Below are positions 23,783 through 35,236 of a stretch of 64,000 bases of DNA, piece by piece. Source of the stretch: Cryptomeria japonica (lineage: Eukaryota; Streptophyta; Pinopsida; Cupressales; Cupressaceae); contig NC_081415.1 in NCBI RefSeq assembly GCF_030272615.1, positions 369,959,667-370,023,666 on the forward strand, given 5' to 3'. Positions within the stretch are counted from its first letter, which is position 1. Each line of letters opens with the position of its first letter. Under the pieces are notes generated by a model. It saw only the letters and a list, made by a program, of their open reading frames with translations, did not search any database and was not told where the DNA came from. The position numbers were made by a program, and so were the translations under genes.

Positions 23783-24568
23783 TTATCCATTTACTGGTAT
23801 AGTAGCATATGATAAGTCTAGCTGGACATGGCCTCGTATCAAATTCGACCATTGTCTTGACAATAACATACCATAGTTAGGAGGGACATCAACCACAGTG
23901 ATGTTCATTTTATAAGATGCTTCTGGACATGCTGCCAATTTGAATTCAACATCCTTCATGACACCAATTACTGGGACGGAAAGGTTATCCATGGCGTAGC
24001 ATTTACCAAAATTTGTGTCCACTAACATTCCAATTTCCCTCATGACTCCTACTGGCATGACATTTATAGCAGTTCCTGAGTCAATCATGCAATTTTTTAT
24101 CATCTTGTTATTGATCATTAGGGTTACATAAAATGGGTTTACTTGAGAGGGATTTTTTGTTATTGTTGACCCCAAATATATGGTTGGAATAGGGTTATCA
24201 TTATTTTGGCTATTTTGTTTATGTTCTTTGGTCTCTGCCTTAGATACACCATTGATCACTTTCAAATTTTTTTCTCGATACTCTGGGAACTTCATCATCT
24301 CAAGTAGTGGGATAGAGACCTTCATTTGTGTCAAGGTGTTGGCAATATCAAGTGATGTTGTAGTAGGCAGTACTGAAGTGTCCATCATCCCGTCCTTATC
24401 ACCCTTTTGCATCCTAGAAACTTGCAACTCCTTTGCCTTAATTAACTTTGTGTTTTCTCCCTGGGTTCTACTCGGCTTAGTTATCAGTTTAGATGTTTTA
24501 TTAATCTCCTTCATGAACATGCCTGATGGTTTTCCTTGTTTAGGGTTTATAGTTCTATTTCTTAGCAT
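23783..24568 (-). pseudogene. element D aspartic protease region
   Basis: An open stretch of 261 codons contains CMIDSGTAINVMPVGVMREI, a retroviral-type protease active site (DSGT, Asp codon 24080-24082). It is followed by the flap and GMLLSRQWSNLIRGHVQLD, corresponding to the usual I-LGR-W segment. The N-terminal 100 residues are a Lys/Thr-rich linker from gag. Protease runs on into the aRH domain rather than into RT. Confidence 0.88.
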
Positions 24569-24613
24569 ATAAGTCCTTTTGTCTTGTTCAACAGCAGCTG
24601 TAGTAATCCTCTC

Positions 24614-26618
24614 TCATTCTTCTTTAGTAGGGATCCTCAACCTGACTTCATTTTCCTCGTCTGAGAATACTTGTTGCATACAGCACTGCTGATTAATCCT
24701 CCTAGAATTTACATCATTTCCTTCACTCCCCTCAGATGAGTTACAGTCCTCAAAGGATAGTAAATTTATCACATGATCATCTGCATATTCTTCACATTCT
24801 TCCTCTCTTCCCTGCAACTTCATTGCCACCACACATTGGTAAGGAGAATGAGGCATATCACACGCTAAGCACCACATATCTTCATCAACCACCTGATTCA
24901 CCACTCTTCTCAAAGGATCTGGTATTTGGTTACCTTCTTTCGGGTTCTTGTCCACTAGTTTTCCATCTTTTCATGTGGTATTATAAGGCATATCATGCAA
25001 TTTGGGCCTATCATGGCGATAAAATTGTTCTTTCTCTGTTTTATTCACTCTAATGGACAAATCCTTGAGAACATTCAACACCTTGTCCAACTTGTCATCA
25101 TCCTTTGTTTGTTTAAGGGCCTTTGGATTGAACAACCTTGCATCCTCCCTTCTTCCTATAGTTCCAGCTGCTTTCCTATTATTCTCTATAGTTATGGCTG
25201 CTTTCATGACTCCTTGAAGGGTTGTAGGATTATTTGTCCTAAACTCATAGTTTGTTTTACTGTCAAAAGCATTCATGTAGTACAAAATGCTAACTTCAGG
25301 AACCGGTTTTATTCTATTAGGGATTTTATTCATAACTCTATTAAATCTCTTATTGAAATCGGCCACTACTTCATTTGTATACTTCTTGATGCTTATGATC
25401 TCATGTAAGGCAAACTCTGGGCTATTGTGGTCTCCATATTGTTCAAGAAAAAGTCTTTTGAATTTTGTAAGGCTGTTTACTGAAAAATCTGGCAGTGCTC
25501 TGAACCAATCTCGAGCATCCTCTGTAAATGACTACATGAACAACTTCATCTTAACATCCTCATATGGGAGACAGAAATCCTCCATAACTGTGTCAAAATA
25601 TTTGCAATGTGCTTCCCCTGAGATGGCATTACTCCCGGTGAACTTTGGTATTGCAATCCTAATTTCATTAGGGATAGGATGAGGATACACCATCATCCCT
25701 GAAAAGTCAAACTGCCTGATGCGTATTCATTAGCCCGTATCCACCTTGGAAAAAGTTTCCATAGTTTGGTCTCATATTGCTATTACGAGGAGGAAATTGG
25801 TTTTGCAATTGAAAGTGGTTTTGATATGTAAAGGCATTGAACTGGTTATGCTAATACTTAGGAGGTAAATTGGGGTATGGGAAGTTGTTGGGGTGGTTGT
25901 GTTGGTGCTCAGGAGGTATATTATTATCTGGGAAATCATTCGGCCTAACATCATATAAAGGGTTTTCAAATACTCTGTAGGTGTTGATTTTTGCACCAGT
26001 CTTATCTATGTTGCTTCTTCCTCTATTTGGTTCTTGGGCCGCACATTCACTTCTCACTCTATATCTCTCCAAGTCATGATTAATATCATCTTCATTAATA
26101 TTTATACCCAATTTAGCACATAATTCTACACACTCCTGTACTCTTCCATCATCTCTCATCTCAATCGCTGCTTCAATCATTTGTTTCATCAAATCTGCCA
26201 TACGGTCTAATGCATCCACCTTGCTCAAGCCTGAGGAGCTCAAAGCCCCTTCTCTTGAATTTGGAAGGTGATTCTCAAAGCCAGGAGGGTATTTCCCTTT
26301 CCGCGCTCTATCCATGGCTGCCAAATCCTCATCCTTGGGGTATGTGGGAACTGTATAATTCTGTTTACTCAAGGCTAGATGTGAATGGTTTTCAGAATAG
26401 TGTTGAATATACATCACATTCATAAAGTCATTTTTAGGTTCCATCAGACTATCTATTGATTTCTCCTTTGGATTTCTTTTACTTCTCTTTCGATCAAATT
26501 TTAATTGGACTATGGGGTGGCCTTGTGTTATTGACCTCCTTCTGTACATAAAATTTCTTATTTCAGAGTCGCCACCTTTCTTCTCAAAAGGAATTTGTAT
26601 TTTGTATATGAGTTCCAT
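24614..26618 (-). pseudogene. gag: element D gag
   Basis: The frame starts near 26618 (MELIYKIQIPFEKKGGDSEI), 29 bases inside the PBS. The N-terminal 250 residues are charged and low in recognisable motifs. The capsid part (about 25690-25170) contains MQSFTEDARDWFRALP, SLTKFKRLFLEQYGD and VADFNKRFNRVMNKIP, typical of Ty3 gag. The nucleocapsid has a short zinc knuckle, MWCLACDMPHSPYQC (about 24840-24885), with CX2CX3HX4C spacing. Frame breaks lie near 25850, 25370 and 24960. Confidence 0.85.
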
Positions 26619-26646
26619 CCCATAGCAAAGTACCTTTTAAATGAAT

Positions 26647-26665
26647 CTCCCCAGTAGAGTCACCA
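26647..26665 (-). promoter_or_regulatory. element D primer binding site, tRNA-Arg type
   Basis: Read on the minus strand this is TGGTGACTCTACTGGGGAG, three bases after the 5' LTR end CCCAACA. It resembles the TGGCGACTCCxCTGGGGA site of Ogre-like elements with C-to-T changes. It differs from the PBS next to 14166, supporting two separate Tat lineages here. Confidence 0.7.
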
Positions 26666-26668
26666 ATC

Positions 26669-28672
26669 TGTTGGGTCTCAAATCAATAGATTGGATAGGT
26701 TCTAAGTAAATGCCAACTCCTATGCTCAAACCCTCCAATTGACTTGGCCAACTTATAGAGTGAACCTATTTGGTTACTAACTCTCTCACTTTAGGCTCTA
26801 CAGGACCTAGGTGGGTGTACCTACTCACTAGTTGTTCCTTCAACTAATGCCTTTTATACCAGATTTAGTGTCTTGATTTGACTTCCTCCTGTCTCAGAAT
26901 GGCATAAGCTCCTATGATGGAGATATAGCAGATGAGTTCACGATTGTTGTTGTAGAACCTATTTGATCTTTGTGCTTGAAATATATATATGTACACTATT
27001 ACTAATTTATTCTAGAATTCCTACTTAGCTACTCCTATTACTTTTAATGTGAAAGTATGAATTGATGAGTTGTATTTTATAGATGACTAGTGCCTTTCTT
27101 TGTTGTTTGGGCTACAAAGTCTTTATATCTCTTTAGGACTTATTGTGTAAACTTATGAGACAATTTTTAAACCCACCCCCTCTCAATGAGTCTATCAGTT
27201 ACTATTTCTTATGAGCTCTACTTCAATGTCTATATTGTAAACCGCCTGAATGAATTTAACTCTAACCTTAAGAGACCATCCAAGGAAGAATTACAAGGAA
27301 CAATTACAATTCGCAAGTAAATCTTTTTGATCCAAATCTACAATACGAAACACAGAATTTTACTAGAAGAACACAAATAACCTTATCTCCTTTAGATAAT
27401 ATCATAAGCAACTGCCAGCAGAAAAATGCAGTAATCCACAACACATATGCAAAGGAAAAACAACTGATTATATTATATATATTTGCCAAAATAGTACAGT
27501 GGTAAGCCTGAGGCTATAATCTACTTCTTGTTCTAATTATTATCCTCCACATTACAAAAGCTCCCTCCTTTATATGAGAGTATACATTATCACCAAGCAT
27601 TGTGGCTTTTCAACATATAACCGTTAACTAACACCTTTATTTCGAATATCACTTCGATCAAGTATATCCTTCATTCATCAAAATACTATATTCAGTCACT
27701 ATGGTTGTTTCCTCACCGCTACCTATCTAATATCCATCGGGTTTTTATGTCGAAGAAACCTTGGGCTTCAGTGTCCTCCTTTATTTTTCCACTAAAATAC
27801 TTCTTCCATTGATATCACTATGCCCTGTCGATGAATGTATCTATTGTCTCACCGAAGCCTTTCTTTATCCTCCCTTGTTGTTTTCCACCAATAAAGTTGT
27901 ATCGGTGAAACCACGCGTATCTGAGACATGCCTTTTAGCCTCCTTGAAACCTATTTCCTCATCGATATATATCTGATGTCCATTGGGTTTCATGTTGAAG
28001 AAACCTTGGGCTTCAGTAACTTCCTTTATCCTTCCATCGAAACACATTTTCTATCGACGTCACTACACTCCTTCGATGAATGGGTCTATTGTTTCATTGA
28101 GGCCATCTTTCTTTTGATGATTTGCTTCCACTATCATCTTTCATCGATGATCTCATTAGTAATCTTCCTCGATAAAGTTGCATCGATAAAACCACACATA
28201 TCGGTAACATGCCCTTTAGCCTCCTCGAAACTCATATCCTTATCGATATCTTTTATCGATGTAGCTTCCTTCTGTCTGATCGACCTTATTCTTTCAATAA
28301 GAACGTTTCTTTCAGTGAGTCCCTTTGCACCGATGGTATTATCTCCTCGAAGACCTTTTCCCATCAATGAAAACCATCTCCGCTTTCCTCAATATCTTTT
28401 GTCTATGGAATTACTGTCTTCAATGAGTCCTTTCTGAAGTTCATCGGTGTTTCCTTTCTTTGATGGCCCTTCTATATCAATGAGACATCGTTGGGTCTCA
28501 CTAATACTATTTGAATCCGGATATCTTTATAGGATGCTATTATACCCACTTGATGACTTGTGGGCTATCATGGTATTAATGAAAATGATGATTTCTTCTA
28601 ACAATAGGGGGCTTTTATGATTAAATTTCTCAAATCAAGATATTTTACTTGATTCAGATTTGATGCTCAACA
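26669..28672 (-). repeat. element D 5' LTR
   Basis: The partner of 17993-19980, with the same TGTTGGG...CTCAACA ends and the same internal duplication (second unit begins near 27975). The coding-like frames in it mirror those in the other LTR. Confidence 0.95.
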
Positions 28673-28677
28673 AACCG

Positions 28678-28800
28678 CATGCATCTATATGTCTCACCTC
28701 TTCTTGTGTCAGCTCTAGAACTAAATGACGTACTGCCGGGAATTTCTTTCGACACTGGAGAACATCAAGTTTCTCCTATTTACCAAGAGAATTAGATCAA
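28678..28800 (-). pseudogene. element H: antisense PMD gene, N-terminal part
   Basis: It continues the gene cut at 17992 by element D. The minus strand reads AVRHLVLELTQEEVRHIDACG, matching AMCHLVPELSQAKIRHIDACG at 54108 in element B. In B the possible start Met is part of ATGTGT; here the same place is GTACGT. That Met is therefore not a conserved start, and the true N-terminus lies further upstream (minus-strand sense). Confidence 0.7.
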
Positions 28801-29951
28801 TCATCACTTATCTATCTATCAAATCAAAGTGATCACTAATATATCAAATCAAACTGAAGCAACTTATGCTATCAAATCAGTCAAATCAAACTGAAGCAAC
28901 TTAAGCTATCAAATCATTTTAAAACCTATCAATCATGGTTTTTTATCAATCACTGAGTTCAATCAAAACTCTGCTAAGCTCTTGCATTAGAAACTAAATA
29001 GGTTTGTTAGAGATAATCTATCAAAACAAATCATATCGATCTATCAATCAATCAATCAATCAATCAGATCATTATTCATCATACACGTGCATCAAACATG
29101 TTAAATCTAATCAACAAAGTGATTTTTAGCTTTTGCATCTATCAAAAACATTATTTTTGAGCATATGCGCTATCCTATTGAACATAAGTGCTAACAAAGC
29201 ATATGCGCTAACTTTTTCAACAAATGCACTAACCCTAAGCACGAATGCGCGAAACATGCAAAAGCTCTATCAAACAATGCATATGTGTTAACAAACGAAA
29301 CATAAGCGCTAACCGATGCATATGCGCTAACATCCTTATCATATGCGCTAACAAAATGAGCATAAGCGCTATCATAAGAAATGTGTTAAACCTAATTGCA
29401 TATGTGTTAAATCTATATGCAAAAGCGCTAACTAAATACCGAAAATCGCCAAAAAAAATCAAAAAATTCAAAAACTCGCCCAAAAACATGAAAAGTTGCA
29501 CGACAAGTTGAAAACAAAGCTCAGGATATGATACATACCAGATACCCATACTCAGGAGGTCGTTGATATCATCGAACACACTCAAATCGATGGTTCTCCA
29601 CAAGAATCACCATTTCGCTACCTCACCAAGACAATTTTCTTCACAAGCTGACAAGGATAACAATGAAATTAAAATTAACCTTGGTTAATTTTATATTTAC
29701 TATTTGAAAGAGTAATTAATGCTATTCAATGGGGCAATTTAATTTGTTTTTTACAAATGAATTTGATTGATGGAACTTTTTATCAATTATCATGAGATCA
29801 ATCATTCAAACTAAAGTTTTCAACAATTTCATGATCAATCTACTTAGGGGGCACACAATCAGGATTTTTAATCTTTGCCAGGCACACTATCGAGACTTGA
29901 TTTAATCTTTGAAACAATGTTGTCTTGACATTATTTCAAAGAGGGTCAAAA
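28801..29951. other. element H internal 3' region with repeats and polypurine tract
   Basis: 28800-29090 is rich in ATCAATCA/AAATCAA repeats. 29167-29442 holds the GCATATGCGCTAAC higher-order repeat (listed separately). 29640-29930 matches 55200-55495 of element B. The polypurine tract AAAGAGGGTCAAAA (29938-29951) directly precedes the LTR start at 29952, so this is the 3' end of a plus-read Tat element. Confidence 0.75.
29167..29442. repeat. higher-order tandem repeat, GCGCTA core (element H copy)
   Basis: The hexamer GCGCTA and close variants recur at 29167, 29188, 29205, 29226, 29247, 29264, 29285, 29306, 29324, 29345, 29366, 29383, 29404 and 29425. The spacing pattern is 21, 21, 17/18. 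It is the same three-subunit repeat as at 54693-54992, but some 18-base steps have become 17, which would break a reading frame. Confidence 0.88.
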
Positions 29952-31118
29952 TGTATACACATAAAATTGGCTATGAGCGATTAAATAAATATTATATATT
30001 TATTTAATAGTTATTCATAAATAGTTAATTTGAAAAGATTAATTTATTTAATTCATTTTCGTGTCTTTCTATTAATTAATTTAATTGAAATAATTTATTA
30101 ATTAATTCATCTATTCTATTCCATTAAAATAATTAAATATCTAATCTTTAATTATCCTTCTAACCAAGTTAATTAAATATCTAATATTTAATTATCTCCT
30201 CCAATCAATTAAATAACTAGTATTTAATGGTTATTCTCCTATCCTATAGTCTCAAATATTAAATGATTTCCTAAATTATTTAATCTTTCTTATCCAACTC
30301 ATTCTTCCATCTCCACTTCATCCTCTCTTTGCCAACTCATCCATCATGTGGCTAAGGAAATTAATATTTCTTAAATATTAATTCATCATTTATCTTCAAC
30401 CACCAAATTTAATGAATATTGTGTACATACACATATTTCATAACCATATTGTATATTCTCTCCAACACCCCCTACATCTTAGGAAGGACTTGAGTCCACT
30501 TGTCCTCTCATGCCTAAATCTTCTCCAACCATCCCTAGATTCCCTCAGTCAGCAACCCAGTCAAGGTGAGATGAGTGACACTTGTCTTCTCCTTCCCCTT
30601 TCTCTCAACCTTCACCTTTTCTCACAGCCATCCAAATCTACAGATCTGACCATGACCGTTGATTTGAGCCACATCATCTCATCCTCTCAAGGTCTATAAA
30701 ATCAAGAGCTTCAGTTGAGAGAGAGTTATACTTCAAGTGCATTTTCAAGAAAATCATTTGTAAAACTTATGCATCTGTGAGTTTTAATCTTGAAACAAAT
30801 AGCAATTAGCATTTTAGCATAATCATGTAGTATTGCATATCATAGCTTTTGTGAACTATCAGTTATCAGTCCATTCTTCATATGCCAGCTTGGAAGCTAT
30901 CAGTGCATTGTCTGAGAGCACACCATCTGCAACCAGGAACACTGGAGTTAGGACACAATGAGACATCAACCATGAAGGTAATATTAGTATTTTTATTTCA
31001 TATGTATTTCATGTAGTTTCATTGGTTGCATTTGGATTTCCTGTAGAATTTCCATTGGTATTTTATGAAACTAACTTGTTGCAGGTAGCATTTTGAGGAT
31101 GAAATTCAAGTCGACACA
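29952..31118 (+). repeat. element H 3' LTR
   Basis: It starts TGTATACACAT after a polypurine tract and ends TCGACACA. It belongs to the same family as 14166-15581 and 55514-56882 but is clearly more diverged and shorter, mainly because it has only about three 40-bp minisatellite units. The five bases after it are ATATG; no matching target copy is in the window. Confidence 0.85.
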
Positions 31119-31255
31119 ATATGCATTCAAAAAGACAAAAAAAATTCCATTTGCATTATGGTTCTTTGCCTAGACATCTTAGTAACCATTTGAAAGTATT
31201 TAAATTATATTTAATATCATTTCAAGCAATCATTATCAGATTGAAACATAGAAAC
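31119..31255. other. flank of element H, left of chromovirus insertion
   Basis: Short AT-rich stretch between the H LTR and the chromovirus. It ends with the target site GAAAC (31251-31255) and continues at 44131 once the chromovirus is removed. No feature is recognised. Confidence 0.5.
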
Positions 31256-32032
31256 TGTCATGCCCAAAAATTAGGGCAAAAACGGAATGATTTTTTTTTT
31301 TTTTAAAATGACTAGTTAATTAACAAAGTTCGCTATCACGACATGTGTTAACATGTTGGCCATAACAAAGATCGAACTAACTCTGATACTAACTAAGTAT
31401 CGAAACTTAATTAAAATTCATTTGCGGAAAACTAAATGTTTTAATTTATTTTTCTCATCAAATATAGTTGTTAGTTTAATTTATTAAACTCATTTAAATG
31501 GTAGACGTAGATAAAAAAATTGATCTCCAATAAAGCCATATTGTCTAAATTTCATTTTAAATCATTAATTAATTTAATGGATTAAAGTGTCAAATTAATT
31601 TCTTAAAGACCTTATCCGATGAGGATAATTATCTTTCCAAAGTCAAATTTAGTTTACAAGGAATTAATTTTCCCCTTCTATTCAATTAAGACTTCACAAA
31701 TAGTTAATCTAAATATAATTAATTGGAAATTTTAAAAAAAACAACTCCTTTTAAAAAAAAAAAATTTCTACAACCTTAAAAATAACTTTCATGAAAACCC
31801 TAATTTAATTCATAATATATATTTACTTCTTTGGCACCTTTTTTTAAAAACCTCATAAACTTGTTTAATTTTCCCCTCTACCCTAGCTCTAACTGAGCTA
31901 GGGTTTCCTCCCCTTTTTGTTTTATTCTATTTTTTTATTTTACCCCATTACCACGCAGGGCGGCCATGGCGGCAGACGGGTTGAGCGAACGCAGGAGGAG
32001 GTGGGAGGTGGAAGTTGGCGCAGCCGAAGACT

Positions 32033-32237
32033 CCACTGTGCAGGGCACAATGGGCTCGGCCGCCGACCACTGTGTATTACACAGTGCGCACGGCCGCCGA
32101 CCACTGTGCAGTGCACAGTGAGCTCGGCCCGCCGGCCACTGTGCAATACACAGTGGACTCGGCCACCGGCCACTGTGCCATGCACAATGAGCACAGCCGC
32201 CAGCCACTATGCATTGCACAGTGAGCTCGGCCCCCGA
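32033..32237. repeat. six-unit 34-bp palindromic minisatellite in LTR
   Basis: Six head-to-tail units of 34 bases (the third is 35) start at each CCACTGTG/CCACTATG. Each unit is a near-palindrome of the type CACTGTGCANTGCACAGTG followed by a GC-rich spacer such as GCTCGGCCGCCGGC. The same six units occur at 40947-41151 in the other LTR. Confidence 0.93.
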
Positions 32238-32309
32238 CCGAACCCTCTGCTATTTCAATTTTTATAAATTAAATTTTTTTTTGTTTAAAAATTTTTATTT
32301 TATTTTTTT

Positions 32310-32311
<2 letters not shown>

Positions 32312-32374
<63 letters not shown>

Positions 32375-32390
32375 TTATTTATTTATTTCT
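32312..32390. repeat. (AT)n and (TTTA)n microsatellites in LTR
   Basis: About 58 bases of AT dinucleotides followed by five TTTA units. The right LTR has a shorter, interrupted version at 41227-41300, so the array length differs between two otherwise nearly identical LTRs. Confidence 0.95.
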
Positions 32391-35221
32391 TTATATATAT
32401 ATAATTGTTATTATGTATATTTATAAATATTGATAGAAGTTTATTTATATTTTCTATGATAAAAATGTATAATGTCTTTTTTCTTTTTTTCTTTTTTTTT
32501 GGGGTCCATTTGCTTTGAGAATATAAGATTTAGATGGAATTTATATATTTTTAACACTCTGATTTTTTTCGTACTGTATATTATCAAAGGCATAAATATG
32601 ATATTGCTGGAGTCTAAGATAAATAAATATAAAAAGAAAACAACAAAGTAAATAGCTATAGTTTTATTTCCTGCAATAAAATAACCATAGATATCAATAA
32701 ATTTAATAGCAACTTAACAATCTAAAGTTTACTAAACTCAAGTTAAGGGATTAGAAGAGAGGAATGCTTTAGATTTTATTCCTAAAATTAATTGTGAAAT
32801 TTCACTTCTTGCAACTAATATTTACTAGGGTTCATAAAACTTAGATCTTACAATAGGAAAAATAAACTGCAATATACACCTTTAAAACAACATGCATACA
32901 TTCATTAAAATGTTAACAATACATACTACTCATATTTTTCTGCAAGTAGAATGAAGGTAAAATTAATTAAAAACTGATTTTTTCATATTACAAAAAAAAC
33001 TATTGCATGCAAATCAAAGCAACCCTTTTTAAAAAAAAAATAGAAAATAGAAGCATATCTAGCTTTTTACAACTCTATTGATATTCTGCAAAATTACAAG
33101 ATGTTTCTTTATTTAACTACAACAACAAATCTCATGTCTATTTTTAAAATTACAACTTGCCTCTCATTTCTATGAATGAGGATGTATTTCTCCTATCAAA
33201 ATTTAAAACTAATAACTGCAAATCAATTTAAAATTTCTTCAACAATATTCTTCTGCAACCTTTCACTTTTCCTAGTCTTTTCTCCTGGCATTCCTGCATA
33301 ATAGAAACACAAATATGACCACGGAGTGCTCACCTCCCAGCCTAGGCTAACTGGTAGCCACCCCCGAGCTTGGAGAACCAACCACTAGATGGATAACAAA
33401 CATGCAAACACATAGAAGGCATACATACACACACGGAATTTCAGACACACTCCCAACTTGGCTTCACAGCACCACACTTTGGTGATAACCTTTTTAAGGG
33501 TGGTAGTGGAGCAATACCCTAAGGAGAACTGCAAGTATGGAAAAAGAAGTAGCCACCTCATGGCACAATAAATACATCAAAAATCTCAACCCCTTATTCC
33601 TTATGCCCCCCCAAAGGCATTATAGCCTTATATCCCTCGTTATGACCCCCATTGCACAAACAGGCCATGCAGCAAGGGTCACACAAAGATCCCTTGTGAT
33701 CACTCTCAAACGAGAGTCTCTCACTCGAGGGTTGTCACTGCTACCACCCACAAGATCCTCCTCTCTCCCAAGAGTAAGAAGTCTTGAGAAAACTCCCAAA
33801 ACACAACAAAACATAATGCAAAAATTCCAAATGAAATTCTAAAAACAAGATATTCAAGAACACATATTTCTTACACCAATCATACTCTCAAACACATACA
33901 AGAAATAGACATTTTAAAGAATAATGAAACCAACCTTAATCTCCCCAATTAGTATATTAGTTGAGGAAGAGCTGCCCAATCCACGGATCTTTTTCTTCTA
34001 CCCTTAGTCAAATTTTCTATTCCAAACTATTCTTTTTTTTTTTCAAAAATTCTCTTGTCTCCAAAAATGGAGAGTGGGTGATTACCCTCCAAATTTTCCA
34101 ATTCTTGCTTAAGAAGCTCATTCTCTGAGTTCTCACAAGTTTCTAAAAACCAAAAAGGAAAGTAAAGCAGAATGCAAAAAGACTCTCATTCGAATAGGAA
34201 AAATCTCAATTAGATTTAAACTTCTAGTTTTCAATTTTCGCACAACTCAAAAAAGCCAATTTTTAAAGCGTCAAAAAGGTCACTTAAAAGTAGAAACTTG
34301 CCTAAAATTACCCCTAACCCCTAGGTATACCTTATGGGCTTTAGGAAACCCTATTAAACTACCCCTAGGTGTTCATTTAACCCATTTTAAACCCCTCTGA
34401 AGTTTATTTTCGGGTCAAACATATGTTGACCACTCCAAAGATTTCTTTCCCAAGGTATTTATGACAACACGATATATTATTTAAGAAAAAACTATAGTTA
34501 AACACTTTCCCACCAAGAGACAAAAATAAAACATTTAAATTTAAATCCACACATGTGTCAAGTGACACAAATAAAACACTTTTACAAAATAAAACATGAA
34601 ATCGTCTCTTGTGGGTTTTTACACATTAAATTTAAATAACACTTAACACTCATGCAGCATATACTATTACGAATAAAATACAACACAAATGGGGTGTTGT
34701 CTCTCCAAATAGATAACCCCTGGCTTACGAACATACATAAGTCTAGGTTTGGTTCTCCGTAATTTTCCATGGTCACATGGTAAATTTCCTGCGCATCTCA
34801 ATTTACACATTAGTACTTTCAAATATCCACATATAATATAATTCAAAGGAGTAACAATACACATCATCACTTGCATACAATTTTTATCTGCACAGATTAA
34901 ATACATCTTTTATCAAGCAATTTCATATAAGCAATTTCATCCTAATTCACATAAACTTAACCATACATCATAGTTCTATTATCATAGTAAAGTCCTGCAA
35001 ATATAATTACGACATCTATCATTGCAATATCATCCTATCTAACAATCATGTAGTGTTCTATCTCATAAAGCATATAAGTAAATCATCAAAACATAGCAAT
35101 GTTATCCAAATCCTGAATTCATATAAGTTCTAAGTCTCAAAATGCATCAAAATAAAGTATCCATAATAGTCTAAATATAAAATCCACTGAATGTCAGACT
35201 GAGTCGAGGTGAGGCCTCACA

Positions 35222-35236
35222 CCCTCCCCCTCTAGG
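35222..35236 (-). promoter_or_regulatory. chromovirus polypurine tract
   Basis: Read on the minus strand, CCTAGAGGGGGAGGG lies directly before the 3' LTR start TGTGAGG. It overlaps the last codons of the polyprotein, whose stop is at 35232-35234. Confidence 0.85.

Larger units (their letters stand above)
17993..28672 (-). mobile_element. element D: complete Ogre/Tat-like Ty3 retrotransposon
   Basis: This full-length 10.7 kb element is on the minus strand: 5' LTR 26669-28672, tRNA-Arg-type PBS, gag, PR, aRH, RT-RNase H, IN and 3' LTR 17993-19980. A perfect 5-bp target duplication AACCG flanks it (17988-17992 and 28673-28677). Removing it rejoins the PMD gene of element H. In the first 167 bases I count about 7 differences between its LTRs, so it is not recent. 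The Tat lineage assignment rests on the extra archaeal-type RNase H and the PBS. All genes contain stops. Confidence 0.95.
31256..35221 (-). repeat. chromovirus 3' LTR
   Basis: TGTCATGCCC...GAGGCCTCACA on the plus strand. Contents: a T run at about 31290, a GC-rich island with a palindromic minisatellite (32033-32237), an (AT)n run at about 32312-32370 followed by (TTTA)n, then AT-rich sequence. A perfect palindrome GTGAGGCCTCAC (35209-35220) forms its inner end. Small frames shared with the other LTR reflect LTR identity, not selection. Confidence 0.95.

Noticed and set aside
14166-31118. A DNA transposon with long terminal inverted repeats (14166-15581 and 29952-31118) carrying a PMD gene, as in some Mutator-like elements
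   Set aside because: The repeats have LTR ends, a polypurine tract before 29952 and a PBS beside 14166. The two differ far more from each other than 14166 does from 55514. No transposase is present. A misoriented contig explains the inverted arrangement.
31935-32267. Overlapping Cys/His/Arg-rich frames on both strands (also at 40831-41181)
   Set aside because: They are open only because of the 34-bp tandem palindrome and GC-rich content. Repeats read in any frame give periodic peptides, and there is no homology.
34582-34906. A 79-codon minus-strand frame conserved at 43576-43815, and a 101-codon plus frame at 33537 conserved at 42446
   Set aside because: Conservation simply reflects the two LTRs of one recent insertion; the differences show no preference for silent changes.
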